A stretch of 64,000 nt of DNA from BOG-1112 sp964611335 (GTDB taxonomy: Bacteria; Bdellovibrionota_B; Oligoflexia; Oligoflexales; Bog-1112), in the NCBI GenBank assembly GCA_964611335.1, contig CAZSXR010000002.1, positions 496,001 through 560,000 of the forward strand, written 5' to 3'. Shown piece by piece: positions 43,270-51,561 of the stretch. Both the position numbers and the translations under genes were made by a program. Each line of letters begins with the position of its first letter. The stretch's first letter is position 1. The notes under the pieces were generated by a model. It had not been told where the DNA came from, made no database searches, and saw only the letters and a program-made list of their open reading frames with translations.

Positions 43270-44139
43270 TTGCAAAGGGACATTCAAATCATTTTTCCTT
43301 CCGGCGTTTGCCAAGAATCCATACTTGAAAAGAATATCGAGGATTTAAATCTCTCAGGTTTCAATTCGTTATTCAAAATTCCATCTCCTCATCCCGAATT
43401 TCCATTTCTTGCCTCAACCACAGAAAATCGCGTTATGGAACTTACAAATGCTCTTCTGGAAAGTTCAGACCGACCTATACTTTGTGGTCGAGGAGGATAC
43501 GGAGCAAGCGATTTACTTTTGCACCTTCCATGGTCAAAGCTTAAAAAGCTTCCACCAAAATGGTTAATAGGATTTTCAGATATCACAGCCTTACAGAGCG
43601 CCTTCTTTAGCAAGCTAGGTTGGCCAAGTATTCATGGACCTATGCCAGGAACGGAGCTGTGGGGACAAAATGGTAGAAAAGATATTGATGTTCTTTTTCG
43701 TTATTTTCGAAATCTTCACTCGTTAAAGGGGAATATGTCCCTTCATCCTATTTCGCACAAAGAAAGTTCGATGGAAGGGTGGCTCTTTGGGGGATGCCTG
43801 AGTGTTCTTTGTACACTCATAGGAACTCCTTATTTTCCACACTCTCTTCGTGGTGCAATTTTCTTATTGGAAGATACAGGGGAGCATCCTGGACGTATAC
43901 TTCGGATGTTTAATCAATTCATCATGAGCGGTATTTTAGAAAGTGCAAGCGCACTGGTCTTAGGCAATTTAGGCACCAAAGAGTTTGAAAAAAGTTTGCA
44001 TATTGAAATTTCAAAAAAAGTCCCAATTCCTGTGTATTCAACTCAAGATTTTGGTCATGTTTCGCCAAATATGCCATGGGTACTCGGAGCTAACGCGTAT
44101 ATTAATGAACAAAACTTATATTGGACATATGGGAGCTGA
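43270..44139 (+). CDS. ldcA: LD-carboxypeptidase (S66 family)
   Basis: The 289-residue protein has the S66 layout: IFPSGVCQ, CGRGGYGASDLL, the nucleophile in IGFSDITAL, and the Glu and His of the triad in FLLEDTGEHPGRI and FGHVSPNMPW. It removes the terminal D-alanine from murein tetrapeptides in the cytosol during recycling. I place the start at TTG 43270 because AGGAG lies 8 bases upstream; an ATG at 43246 has no ribosome site. The stop is one base before the mpl start codon, so the two genes are coupled. Confidence 0.9.
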   Translation: MQRDIQIIFPSGVCQESILEKNIEDLNLSGFNSLFKIPSPHPEFPFLASTTENRVMELTNALLESSDRPILCGRGGYGASDLLLHLPWSKLKKLPPKWLIGFSDITALQSAFFSKLGWPSIHGPMPGTELWGQNGRKDIDVLFRYFRNLHSLKGNMSLHPISHKESSMEGWLFGGCLSVLCTLIGTPYFPHSLRGAIFLLEDTGEHPGRILRMFNQFIMSGILESASALVLGNLGTKEFEKSLHIEISKKVPIPVYSTQDFGHVSPNMPWVLGANAYINEQNLYWTYGS

Positions 44140-44140
44140 T

Positions 44141-45601
44141 ATGGATCTAGAACATAAAGTTCCGCTCTATTTTGTAGGGATCGGTGGAGTGGGAATGGCA
44201 TCGGTAGCAGGACTTGCTCGATCTGCAGGTTTTGATGTGAGAGGTAGCGATCAAAATCTCTATCCTCCGACATCTGAAGTTCTTAAAGAATTAAAAATAC
44301 CAGTATCTGTCCCCTATTCTGCTGAAAATATACTTCGAAATTCCGATTGTTTATTTGTTATTGGAAACTCTCTTTCGAAACAACATGTAGAAGTTGCAAA
44401 AATTTTAGAACTCGATGCTAAATATACCAGTTTCCCTAGCCTACTCGGTGAGTTTTTTTTAAAAAAAACTTCCAATATCGTTGTGTGTGGAACTCACGGA
44501 AAGACAACAACAAGCTCTCTGCTTTCCTATGCACTTAAAGAACTCAAAACAGATCCAAGCTATATGATTGGTGGAGCTCCTCTTGATCTTCCTAATCCTT
44601 TTTGTTGGGGATCAGGAAATTTGTTTGTTTTAGAGGGAGACGAATACGATACAGCTTTTTTTGACAAGGGCTCAAAATTTTTACACTACAAACCCAGTTA
44701 TATCGTATTCAACAATCTTGAAATGGATCATGCCGATATTTTTAAAGACTTTTCAATGTTGAAAAAAACTTTTCACAAATTACTCGACCAAGTTTCCAAA
44801 CCAGAAGACGTTATTGCAAACTTGTCTGACCCTGGCGTTTGTGAGCTTTTAATGGAAAGAGGATGGATAGAAAAAGTTCATTCCAGTTCTTACTATGCTG
44901 AATCATTGCATCATGATTTCTATAGCTCCAAGGAAGTTTCTTACAATCCCAAAACCCATCTTTGGGAAGGAGAATTTCAAACTCAATTGTGGGGAAAACT
45001 TCCTATCATCACGCAACTTCCTGGCTCTTATAATTTTGCAAACATAGCTCAAGTGCTTGCAACCCTAAGCCATCTTGTCAAGAGTGGTAAACTCGATCTT
45101 CCAAAATCTTCAGAGATCCAAAAAATCCTCTGTAATTTTCATGGAGTTGAAAGACGCTGGGATCATCGTGCTTCTATTGGTGGGATTGAAGTTTATGTAG
45201 ATTTTGCTCATCATCCTACCGCAGTAAAAAATGTACTTAAAAATCTTAGAAGTGTTTATCAATCTCATAGAATTCTTGCAGCTTTTGAACCAAAAAATGC
45301 CAGCTCTAGACGCAACATATTTCAAAAACAATATGGAGAAGTGTTGAAGCTGGCTGATCAAGTCTTTATAGCGCCCCCACCGAAAGATCTTCGTATTCCT
45401 GAAGAAGAACGTTTAAATCCTGAAGCACTATGTAAGGCAATTGGTTCCCATGCAAAATATTTCAATACTTTTGACACACTTTATGGGGCATTAAGACTGG
45501 AATTAAAAGCGGGAGATGTTCTTATCTTCTTAAGTCCAGGGGACTTTGATGGAATACCCCGCACTTTAATCGAAGACCTACATCAAAAATTTCCACAATA
45601 G
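44141..45601 (+). CDS. mpl: UDP-N-acetylmuramate:L-alanyl-gamma-D-glutamyl-meso-DAP ligase
   Basis: The 486-residue Mur ligase begins at ATG 44141, with GGGAG 5 bases upstream inside the end of ldcA. It shows FVGIGGVGMASVAGLARSAG, the ATP site VVCGTHGKTTTSSLL, EGDEYDTAFFDKGSKFLHY and DFAHHPTAV. The EYDTAFFDKRSKF-type block is diagnostic of Mpl rather than MurC. It reattaches recycled tripeptide to UDP-MurNAc. Together with LdcA it forms a murein-recycling unit and shows that the wall contains meso-diaminopimelate. Confidence 0.95.
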   Translation: MDLEHKVPLYFVGIGGVGMASVAGLARSAGFDVRGSDQNLYPPTSEVLKELKIPVSVPYSAENILRNSDCLFVIGNSLSKQHVEVAKILELDAKYTSFPSLLGEFFLKKTSNIVVCGTHGKTTTSSLLSYALKELKTDPSYMIGGAPLDLPNPFCWGSGNLFVLEGDEYDTAFFDKGSKFLHYKPSYIVFNNLEMDHADIFKDFSMLKKTFHKLLDQVSKPEDVIANLSDPGVCELLMERGWIEKVHSSSYYAESLHHDFYSSKEVSYNPKTHLWEGEFQTQLWGKLPIITQLPGSYNFANIAQVLATLSHLVKSGKLDLPKSSEIQKILCNFHGVERRWDHRASIGGIEVYVDFAHHPTAVKNVLKNLRSVYQSHRILAAFEPKNASSRRNIFQKQYGEVLKLADQVFIAPPPKDLRIPEEERLNPEALCKAIGSHAKYFNTFDTLYGALRLELKAGDVLIFLSPGDFDGIPRTLIEDLHQKFPQ

Positions 45602-45608
45602 AAATCAC

Positions 45609-45642
45609 GCCGCAAAAAAAGCGCAACGGCTTCTTTTTTTAT
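45609..45642 (+). terminator. Possible terminator after mpl
   Basis: GCCG at 45609-45612 and CGGC at 45627-45630 enclose an A-rich loop and are followed by TTCTTTTTTT. The stem is only four base pairs, so the call rests mainly on the U-run just after mpl. Confidence 0.35.
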
Positions 45643-45772
45643 GCAAGCGTTTTTTTTCCGAGAAAGTGAGGTGTTTTTAAACTGAAGCTCTCATTGATCT
45701 CTTGACTTTCTTCTGAAATAATCGTTCCAATTGTCGTTCCAAAGAAACCGTTTTAGTTAGGAGAAATCAACA

Positions 45773-46261
45773 ATGTTTCTAAAGTCTAAAAGCAAAGTCT
45801 TAGCGTTGGTATTCAGCTCTTTCCTCGTACAATCTGCATGTACGAAAGATGAGGCTTCCGTTCAAAATCCAGTAAAAGCCACAAATGCAGATGGTTCAGA
45901 TGCATCACAAGGTGCAAACTCTGAGATGGCCAAATTGTATAGCCCAGTTTATTTTGACTTTGACAGTTCTGCTGTAAAAGACAGTTACCATGATCAAATG
46001 TCTAAAATTTCTGCTGCACTAAAATCTGGCAACGCTTCTGTCAAAATTGATGGACATTGCGATGAGCGCGGAACTAGCGAATACAACCTTGCTTTAGGTT
46101 CACGTAGAGCAACGGAAGTAAAAAATATGCTTGTTCAAATGGGCGTTGAAGAAGGCAAAATCACAACAAATAGCTACGGTAAAGAAAGACCTGTTGACGA
46201 TGGTCATAACGAAGCTGCTTGGCAGAAAAATCGCCGCGCTGAATTTTCAGTAACGCACTAA
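45773..46261 (+). CDS. pal: Peptidoglycan-associated lipoprotein
   Basis: The 162-residue protein has a lipoprotein signal ending LVQSAC (Cys23), a short linker, and an OmpA-like domain from about 60. VYFDFDSSAVK and IDGHCDERGTSEYNLALGSR followed by RATEVKNML are the Pal signatures, including the Asp and Arg that bind diaminopimelate. It links the outer membrane to peptidoglycan as part of Tol-Pal. AGGAG precedes the ATG by 9 bases. Tol genes are not adjacent. A hairpin with a U-run follows. Confidence 0.96.
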   Translation: MFLKSKSKVLALVFSSFLVQSACTKDEASVQNPVKATNADGSDASQGANSEMAKLYSPVYFDFDSSAVKDSYHDQMSKISAALKSGNASVKIDGHCDERGTSEYNLALGSRRATEVKNMLVQMGVEEGKITTNSYGKERPVDDGHNEAAWQKNRRAEFSVTH

Positions 46262-46310
46262 GAATTAATTTAATTCTTTTTTCTAAGCTCATAGCTCTAT
46301 GAGCTTTAAA
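46262..46310 (+). terminator. Terminator region after pal
   Basis: Two hairpins lie just after the pal stop. GAATTA/TAATTC, with a 3-base loop, is followed by TTTTTT. AAGCTCATAG/CTATGAGCTT is a 10-bp perfect stem with a 2-base centre. The first has the U-run of an intrinsic terminator; the second may add to it or be a separate element. Confidence 0.6.
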
Positions 46311-46423
46311 TTTCCTACTTTTTCTCATCCATGCTATCTAGTTAGTTCCTCAAAGATTTGCAGGCTGTAATTATGGCCGTTTAGAACTTTAAGGACTTGC
46401 CAGATCTGTGGAGTGGGAATTTC

Positions 46424-47992
46424 ATGAATGTCTTTGAAATAATTTTAGTGCTTAGTGTCGGTCTTCTAGTCGGCATTCTTGTTTTTGGACTCTTTCTTCA
46501 TAGAAAAAGACTCGCGAGTTCTTTTGAAAAGACACAGAGAGAAACACAAAAAATACTTGAAGAAGCCAGAAGAGAAGCTGATCAAATTGTGAAAACAGCT
46601 TTAAATGATGCTAAAGATGAGTCTCGACGTCGTAGAAAATTATTTGATGACGAGGCTAAGAAACAAAAGGAAGATCTCCTTAAACAAGAAAAAAAAGTAA
46701 GAGAACGCGAAGCTGCACTTATTAATAAGAGCACATCTCTTAGCATGCGTGAAAAAGCTATAGAGCAAAAAGAAAAAAAGCTCAGTATTGATGAAAAGAA
46801 GAACGCAAGACTCATCGCTGAGAACGAGCTAATCATCGCTAAAAATCAGAAGATGCTTGAAAAGGTAGCCAATCAATCTGCGGAAGAAGCTCGCAAAGAG
46901 CTTATTCGTATTCTTGAAGAAGATGCGAGAGTCGAAGTTCGAAAAACTTTAAGAAATTTAGAAATAGAAGCTCAAAAAGAAGCGGATACAAAGGCAATTG
47001 AAATCATAAGTCTGGCTGTTCAAAGAATCGCGAGTGAATACGTCAATGATGCCACCGTGACCGTCGTTTCTCTTCCATCTGAAGACATGAAGGGAAGAAT
47101 TATTGGCCGAGAAGGGCGAAACATTAGGGCGATCGAACAAGCTACAGGTGTAGACTTGATCATTGATGACACTCCAGAAGCCGTAATTATTTCATGCTTC
47201 AACCCTATACGAAGAGAAATTGCAAAAATTACTTTGGAGAGATTAATTGCAGATGGACGTATTCATCCTGCACGCATTGAGGAAACAGCTAATCGTATAG
47301 ATCGCGAATTCGAGGCCATGACAAAAGAATATGGAGAGCAAGCCGCTTTTGAAGTCGGGATCACAGATCTGCATCCCGAATTGATAACTTTGCTGGGGCG
47401 CCTCCGCTTTCGCACAGCAAGCCTTCAATCCGTATTACAACACAGCATAGAAACGGCTCACATCTGTGGGATCATCGCAAGTGAACTTAATTTCGATACA
47501 AAAAAAGCAAAACGTGCAGGTTTATTGCACGATATAGGCAAAGCTCTAGATCAGGAAACAGAAGGACACCATGCAGATCTCGGTGCACAGCTTGTAAAAA
47601 AATATGGTGAGAGTGATAGCATTTCAGATGCAATACGGTTGCATCATAAAGATCAGCTGATCTTCGCCTCCCCCTTGGCAGTCATTCTAAATGCTGCGAA
47701 CAACCTCTCTTCTAAACGGCCAGGCGCCCGCAAAGAAATTTTATCAGGGTATGTTAAAAGGCTAGAAGATATGGAAGGACTTGTTTCCAAGTTTAAAGGT
47801 GTTGAGAAATCTTATGTACTTCAGGCGGGAAGAGAAGTACGCGCGATGATAGTGCCTGAAGGCGCGAGTGACGACGACGTAAGAGATCTTTCTTATGAAA
47901 TTGCAAGTAAACTTCGCAAAGATTTAAATTTCCCTGGCCAAATTCGTGTGACTGTTTTGAAAGAAAATAAGTTTGTCGAATTTGCAAGCTGA
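46424..47992 (+). CDS. rny: Ribonuclease Y with canonical KH domain and altered HD domain
   Basis: The 522-residue protein has a membrane helix (about 3-22), a long coiled coil to about 205, and a canonical KH domain with MKGRIIGREGRNIRAIEQAT (GxxG at 228-231). The HD domain shows LQHSIETAH, LLHDIGKA and RLHHKDQ. The last conserved block, normally AADAxSxxRPGAR, reads AANNLSSKRPGAR, so the Asp expected as an HD metal-site residue is Asn426. RNase Y starts mRNA decay at the inner membrane. I chose ATG 46424 over TTG 46397 because the membrane helix begins there and GGAGTGG precedes it. A second RNase Y-like gene with the opposite defect lies at 19897-21450. Confidence 0.92.
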   Translation: MNVFEIILVLSVGLLVGILVFGLFLHRKRLASSFEKTQRETQKILEEARREADQIVKTALNDAKDESRRRRKLFDDEAKKQKEDLLKQEKKVREREAALINKSTSLSMREKAIEQKEKKLSIDEKKNARLIAENELIIAKNQKMLEKVANQSAEEARKELIRILEEDARVEVRKTLRNLEIEAQKEADTKAIEIISLAVQRIASEYVNDATVTVVSLPSEDMKGRIIGREGRNIRAIEQATGVDLIIDDTPEAVIISCFNPIRREIAKITLERLIADGRIHPARIEETANRIDREFEAMTKEYGEQAAFEVGITDLHPELITLLGRLRFRTASLQSVLQHSIETAHICGIIASELNFDTKKAKRAGLLHDIGKALDQETEGHHADLGAQLVKKYGESDSISDAIRLHHKDQLIFASPLAVILNAANNLSSKRPGARKEILSGYVKRLEDMEGLVSKFKGVEKSYVLQAGREVRAMIVPEGASDDDVRDLSYEIASKLRKDLNFPGQIRVTVLKENKFVEFAS

Positions 47993-48104
47993 TGGGATTC
48001 TGATTTCTCAGATGCACCGTCAGATGTTTTTTTGTTAGTCTCTTCCTTCGAGTTGTATTTTGAAATGATGGAACTCCATTTCATCTCTATCATAGGAATC
48101 GATC

Positions 48105-49715
48105 ATGGTATGTTTTTCTGTTTGTAAACGGTGGAAACAGGTCTCTTTGACCTTTCTTATGTCTGCATTATCAAACCCACTCTTGGGATTTTTTATAGAC
48201 GGCTCAGGTCATTATGGCGTGCGGGGATTTACAATTATTGAACCTGCAAGCTCGCCTTCGCGGGGTCAACCTCAGGCTATCGATCAAAGTTTCAGACTCC
48301 TTGGTGAAGTACGAACGGGCGATTCAGCTAGTTTTTTTGCTGAATTCAAACTGTTCGATGATCCTCAAAATGCTTATTTAGGAAATACCGCTCAACCTAG
48401 CAGCTGTAATGGAGGGTCTGATTGTAAAAACAAACTTGGGACAACAAGCCAAAGCGTAACAGAGCCGGGCTACAAATGGCTCACACCCAAAATTACGAAA
48501 TTCTATATGCGTTATGCTTTTGACTTTTGCGTACTCGAAGCTGGTCGACGTCCTCGCGATTGGGGTATGGGTATATTCTTAGATTCTGGTGAACGTCCTT
48601 TTAGTTTAACGTCTTCTACCTTTGATGGAATCAGCTGCAGCATTAATCTTCAAAAATTCCAAGATCTCGGATTTTCATTTGGTTATGACAAACTTGCTGA
48701 GACAGGAGTCTATGTCGGTAACGATACTTCTGCAAAAGTGAACCCAGGACCGAATTCACGTGAGGATGACATCGATCAATACTTTTTGACTGTCGAATAT
48801 GATGATCGTAAAACCCGCCCCAATAGTTTTTTCAACAAACAGATTGGAATTTATGCTGCGAATATAAAATCAGGAGACATCAGCGGTGGAGGTTTAAACA
48901 CAGATCTTTCCATTGCAGATTTATTCCTCGGTTTTTATTTCCCACGAGTTTCTTTTCGTAATGAATTTCTCTTTCGCATAGGAAACAGCGCAGATCCTAA
49001 CGCTTACACCCTTGGCGGTGCTCTTTATGATTCATCAGGCAACACTGCAACAAACAAACTCAATGCAATAGGTGCAGCAGGGTCTTTAGAATGGCTCATG
49101 AGTGGTTCTCCTCTTTCTGCTCAACCCTATCTTGGCATTGCTGGGAATAGACATACTATGTTTTTTGAATACGCAGTGGCTCCTGGTTCTAAGCAGGGAT
49201 ATTATTCCGACAATACAAAAGACAGCACAAGCGCAGCTGCGGTTTCTAAAAGAGATACCAATGCGGGAGCGGTTGCGTTCAATAAAAACTATAGCCCAGG
49301 GCTGATCCTTTTCAACGGGCGCAGAGAACTGAGCGATAAAGAAGTCGATTTAAGGGTTGATGGAATTTTTGATCCTCATAGCGTCATGAATGCACAGGTT
49401 TACTCTTTAGGATATCGACTCGAAAACAGAGATTACGGTAATTTCGAAAGCAAAGTTCTTACAGCTCTTCTGATTCAAACTCCTCCTGAAGATGTGCTTC
49501 CGTATTACAAAGGCTTATCTACAAAACCTATAGGTTATTATGGCGAAAGTTTAGGTTACGAATTGGATCTCAAATACTGGCATAATTTCAGCAGCGGCAT
49601 AGAAGCAGGAATTGCGGGTGCTGTGTTGTTACCAGGACTAGCTTGGCAAACACAGGATGATCAGAAACCTGTGACCTCTTATCTTTTACAAGCTGAATTG
49701 GTATATAGCTTCTAG
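48105..49715 (+). CDS. Porin-like outer membrane protein
   Basis: The 536-residue protein has an N-terminal hydrophobic export segment (about 8-28). The mature part is rich in Gly, Tyr, Asn and Phe with alternating strands, for example FYMRYAFDFCVLEAGRRPRD, and ends in LQAELVYSF. The aromatic C-terminal residue fits BAM-dependent barrels. The YMRYAF...AGRRPRDWGMG stretch resembles porins of the alginate-export/capsule-porin type, judged loosely. It likely sits in the outer membrane. A tiny lipoprotein gene starts 7 bases after it. Confidence 0.75.
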   Translation: MVCFSVCKRWKQVSLTFLMSALSNPLLGFFIDGSGHYGVRGFTIIEPASSPSRGQPQAIDQSFRLLGEVRTGDSASFFAEFKLFDDPQNAYLGNTAQPSSCNGGSDCKNKLGTTSQSVTEPGYKWLTPKITKFYMRYAFDFCVLEAGRRPRDWGMGIFLDSGERPFSLTSSTFDGISCSINLQKFQDLGFSFGYDKLAETGVYVGNDTSAKVNPGPNSREDDIDQYFLTVEYDDRKTRPNSFFNKQIGIYAANIKSGDISGGGLNTDLSIADLFLGFYFPRVSFRNEFLFRIGNSADPNAYTLGGALYDSSGNTATNKLNAIGAAGSLEWLMSGSPLSAQPYLGIAGNRHTMFFEYAVAPGSKQGYYSDNTKDSTSAAAVSKRDTNAGAVAFNKNYSPGLILFNGRRELSDKEVDLRVDGIFDPHSVMNAQVYSLGYRLENRDYGNFESKVLTALLIQTPPEDVLPYYKGLSTKPIGYYGESLGYELDLKYWHNFSSGIEAGIAGAVLLPGLAWQTQDDQKPVTSYLLQAELVYSF

Positions 49716-49722
49716 GTTCTTA

Positions 49723-49917
49723 ATGTATAGACTTCTGTTTTTTTCTTTACCGCTTCTCTCTTGTGGAGTTAAAACGGCTCCACACAGTTCTATTATCGAA
49801 ACACGTCCCGTCGTTCCTTTTAGAGATGTAGATCCCCAAAAAGGTGAAGAAGATTCCAAAGATACTAACGAGGTAACTCCTCAAATTGGAGATAGAGATC
49901 ATGGGAAAACACCCTAA
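49723..49917 (+). CDS. Small lipoprotein, LptM/YifL-like
   Basis: The 64-residue protein has a very short lipoprotein signal ending LPLLSC (Cys14), followed by GVKTAPHSS. The layout resembles LptM (YifL) proteins, whose mature N terminus reads CGxKGPL. In proteobacteria these small lipoproteins often precede lysine-pathway genes (lysA, dapF); here dapA starts 17 bases inside its end. In E. coli LptM helps the LptD-LptE lipopolysaccharide translocon mature. The tail is acidic and short. The identification rests on motif and context. Confidence 0.6.
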   Translation: MYRLLFFSLPLLSCGVKTAPHSSIIETRPVVPFRDVDPQKGEEDSKDTNEVTPQIGDRDHGKTP

Positions 49918-50803
49918 CATCAAAGGTGTTTGGACTGCACTTGCAACTCCGTTTACGCAAGATTTCAGCATTGACTTTGCAGCTTGGGATAAACTTCTCA
50001 CTCTGCAGCAAGAAGCTCATGTGAGAGGTATTGTTGTCTCAGGTTCAACAGGAGAAGGTTCCACTCTCACTGTCACTGAAAAATTATCTCTTATGAAAAG
50101 AGCAAAAGCACTTGTTGGAAAAAAATTACAACTCATGGGTGGAGTTGGTGGAAGTGATACAGCTCAATGTGTAGAACTTGCAAAACTTTATGAAGACGCA
50201 GGAGCTGACAGCCTTCTTGTTGTGACCCCTCCCTACAACAAACCTTCTCTTGAAGGTCTTAAACTTCATTTTTCATCTATTGCTAATAAAGTTAATATTC
50301 CCATCTGTCTTTATCATGTTCCAGGACGCACAGGACAGAAACTCAATGCTCATGCTCTTTCGGAATTGACAAAAATCCCCTCTATAAAAATGGTTAAAGA
50401 GGCGAGTGGGGACCTTAGTTTGTTTGCAGAAGCACTTTTTTATTCTGAAGCAGATTACTTTTCAGGAGACGACCTCACCTATTTAGGAAGTCTTGCATAT
50501 GGAGGACTCGGAAGTATCAGTGTCCTTTCGAACATATTTCCAAAAGAATGGGTTGCATTAAGCGAAGCGTATTGGGCACATGACTTTCAAAAAGTGCGAT
50601 CTCTTCACAATGCATTGTTAGTTCTGAATAAAAACCTATATTGTGAGGGAAATCCAACTCCGCTAAAGGCTCTGATGGAAAAAATGGGACTTTGCAAAGG
50701 ATATCTCCGCGCTCCTCTTGCTCCTGTAACAGATGAAAATCGGATGCACTTACACAGCATTCTTGAAAAAACACAAAAAGAATTGAGTGGAATAACATTA
50801 TGA
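49901..50803 (+). CDS. dapA: 4-hydroxy-tetrahydrodipicolinate synthase
   Basis: The 300-residue protein has GVWTALATPFTQD, VVSGSTGEGSTLT, the active-site Tyr in YHVPGRTG (Tyr138) and the Schiff-base Lys in IKMVKEASGD (Lys166). It condenses pyruvate with aspartate semialdehyde in the lysine and diaminopimelate pathway. The ATG at 49901 has GGAG 8 bases upstream. It overlaps the small lipoprotein gene before it and dapB after it (ATGA overlap), so the three are coupled. Confidence 0.96.
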   Translation: MGKHPNIKGVWTALATPFTQDFSIDFAAWDKLLTLQQEAHVRGIVVSGSTGEGSTLTVTEKLSLMKRAKALVGKKLQLMGGVGGSDTAQCVELAKLYEDAGADSLLVVTPPYNKPSLEGLKLHFSSIANKVNIPICLYHVPGRTGQKLNAHALSELTKIPSIKMVKEASGDLSLFAEALFYSEADYFSGDDLTYLGSLAYGGLGSISVLSNIFPKEWVALSEAYWAHDFQKVRSLHNALLVLNKNLYCEGNPTPLKALMEKMGLCKGYLRAPLAPVTDENRMHLHSILEKTQKELSGITL

Positions 50804-51561
50804 AAACGAAAGTCTGGATCCATGGAATAAGCGGTCGCATGGGTTCTCTACTCAAAATAGAAATCCTTAAGAAAGAATCTTTCGCATTGATAGGCGGATC
50901 TGATGATAAAACAACTGCGTCCGAACTGGAGAAGGGTTTAAGTGACGCTCAACTTGTCATCGATTTTAGTTCAGCAGAAGGGAACCATGTTCTTCTAGAA
51001 AGATTCAAGAATTTAAAAATCTCTCACCCAATGTCTATACTCATTTGCTGTACAGGACTAAGCATAACTCAAAGAAATTTATGGGGAAAACTGTCTATAC
51101 ACAGCTTGTCTATACTCTTCGCACCCAATACAAGTCTTGGGATTTTGATGCTTGCAAAGAGCGCTTTGGCAGTTGCAGGTTTGAGTAAAGATGCTGGCTT
51201 TGATATTGAAATCGAAGAATGTCATCATAGAAATAAGAAAGATAGCCCCAGTGGAACTGCCTTATTTCTTGGTGAAACCTTACAAAGCGTCTTGAATGAA
51301 TCTGTTCTTGTAAGTTCTCGCAAAGAAGCAAGAAAAGATAATGAGATTGGGATCAATGTTAGTCGAGGTGGGGGAGTATTTGGAGAACATAAAATTCGGT
51401 TCTTAGGAGAATTCGAAGAATTTACCATTGAACACAGGGCTTTTTCACGAGAAGTGTTTGCAAAAGGAGCCATGACTTTAAGTCAGTGGCTATTGAAGCA
51501 AAAAGCAGGGATTTATTCTCTCAAAGATATTCAACTTTCTTATTTTCATAACAGATCTTGA
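50800..51561 (+). CDS. dapB: 4-hydroxy-tetrahydrodipicolinate reductase
   Basis: The 253-residue protein has the nucleotide site WIHGISGRMGSLL and the substrate block ECHHRNKKDSPSGTA, both diagnostic of DapB. It reduces the DapA product with NAD(P)H. Its ATG overlaps the dapA stop by four bases. The acidic/basic residue that sets NADH or NADPH preference cannot be judged with certainty. Its 3' end overlaps the convergent gene at 51546-53825 by 16 bases. Confidence 0.95.
   Translation: MKTKVWIHGISGRMGSLLKIEILKKESFALIGGSDDKTTASELEKGLSDAQLVIDFSSAEGNHVLLERFKNLKISHPMSILICCTGLSITQRNLWGKLSIHSLSILFAPNTSLGILMLAKSALAVAGLSKDAGFDIEIEECHHRNKKDSPSGTALFLGETLQSVLNESVLVSSRKEARKDNEIGINVSRGGGVFGEHKIRFLGEFEEFTIEHRAFSREVFAKGAMTLSQWLLKQKAGIYSLKDIQLSYFHNRS

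Noticed and set aside
45723..45742. Direct repeat CGTTCCAA twice upstream of pal
   Set aside because: Two 8-base copies 12 bases apart could be an activator site, but they are too short to separate from chance without other promoters to compare.
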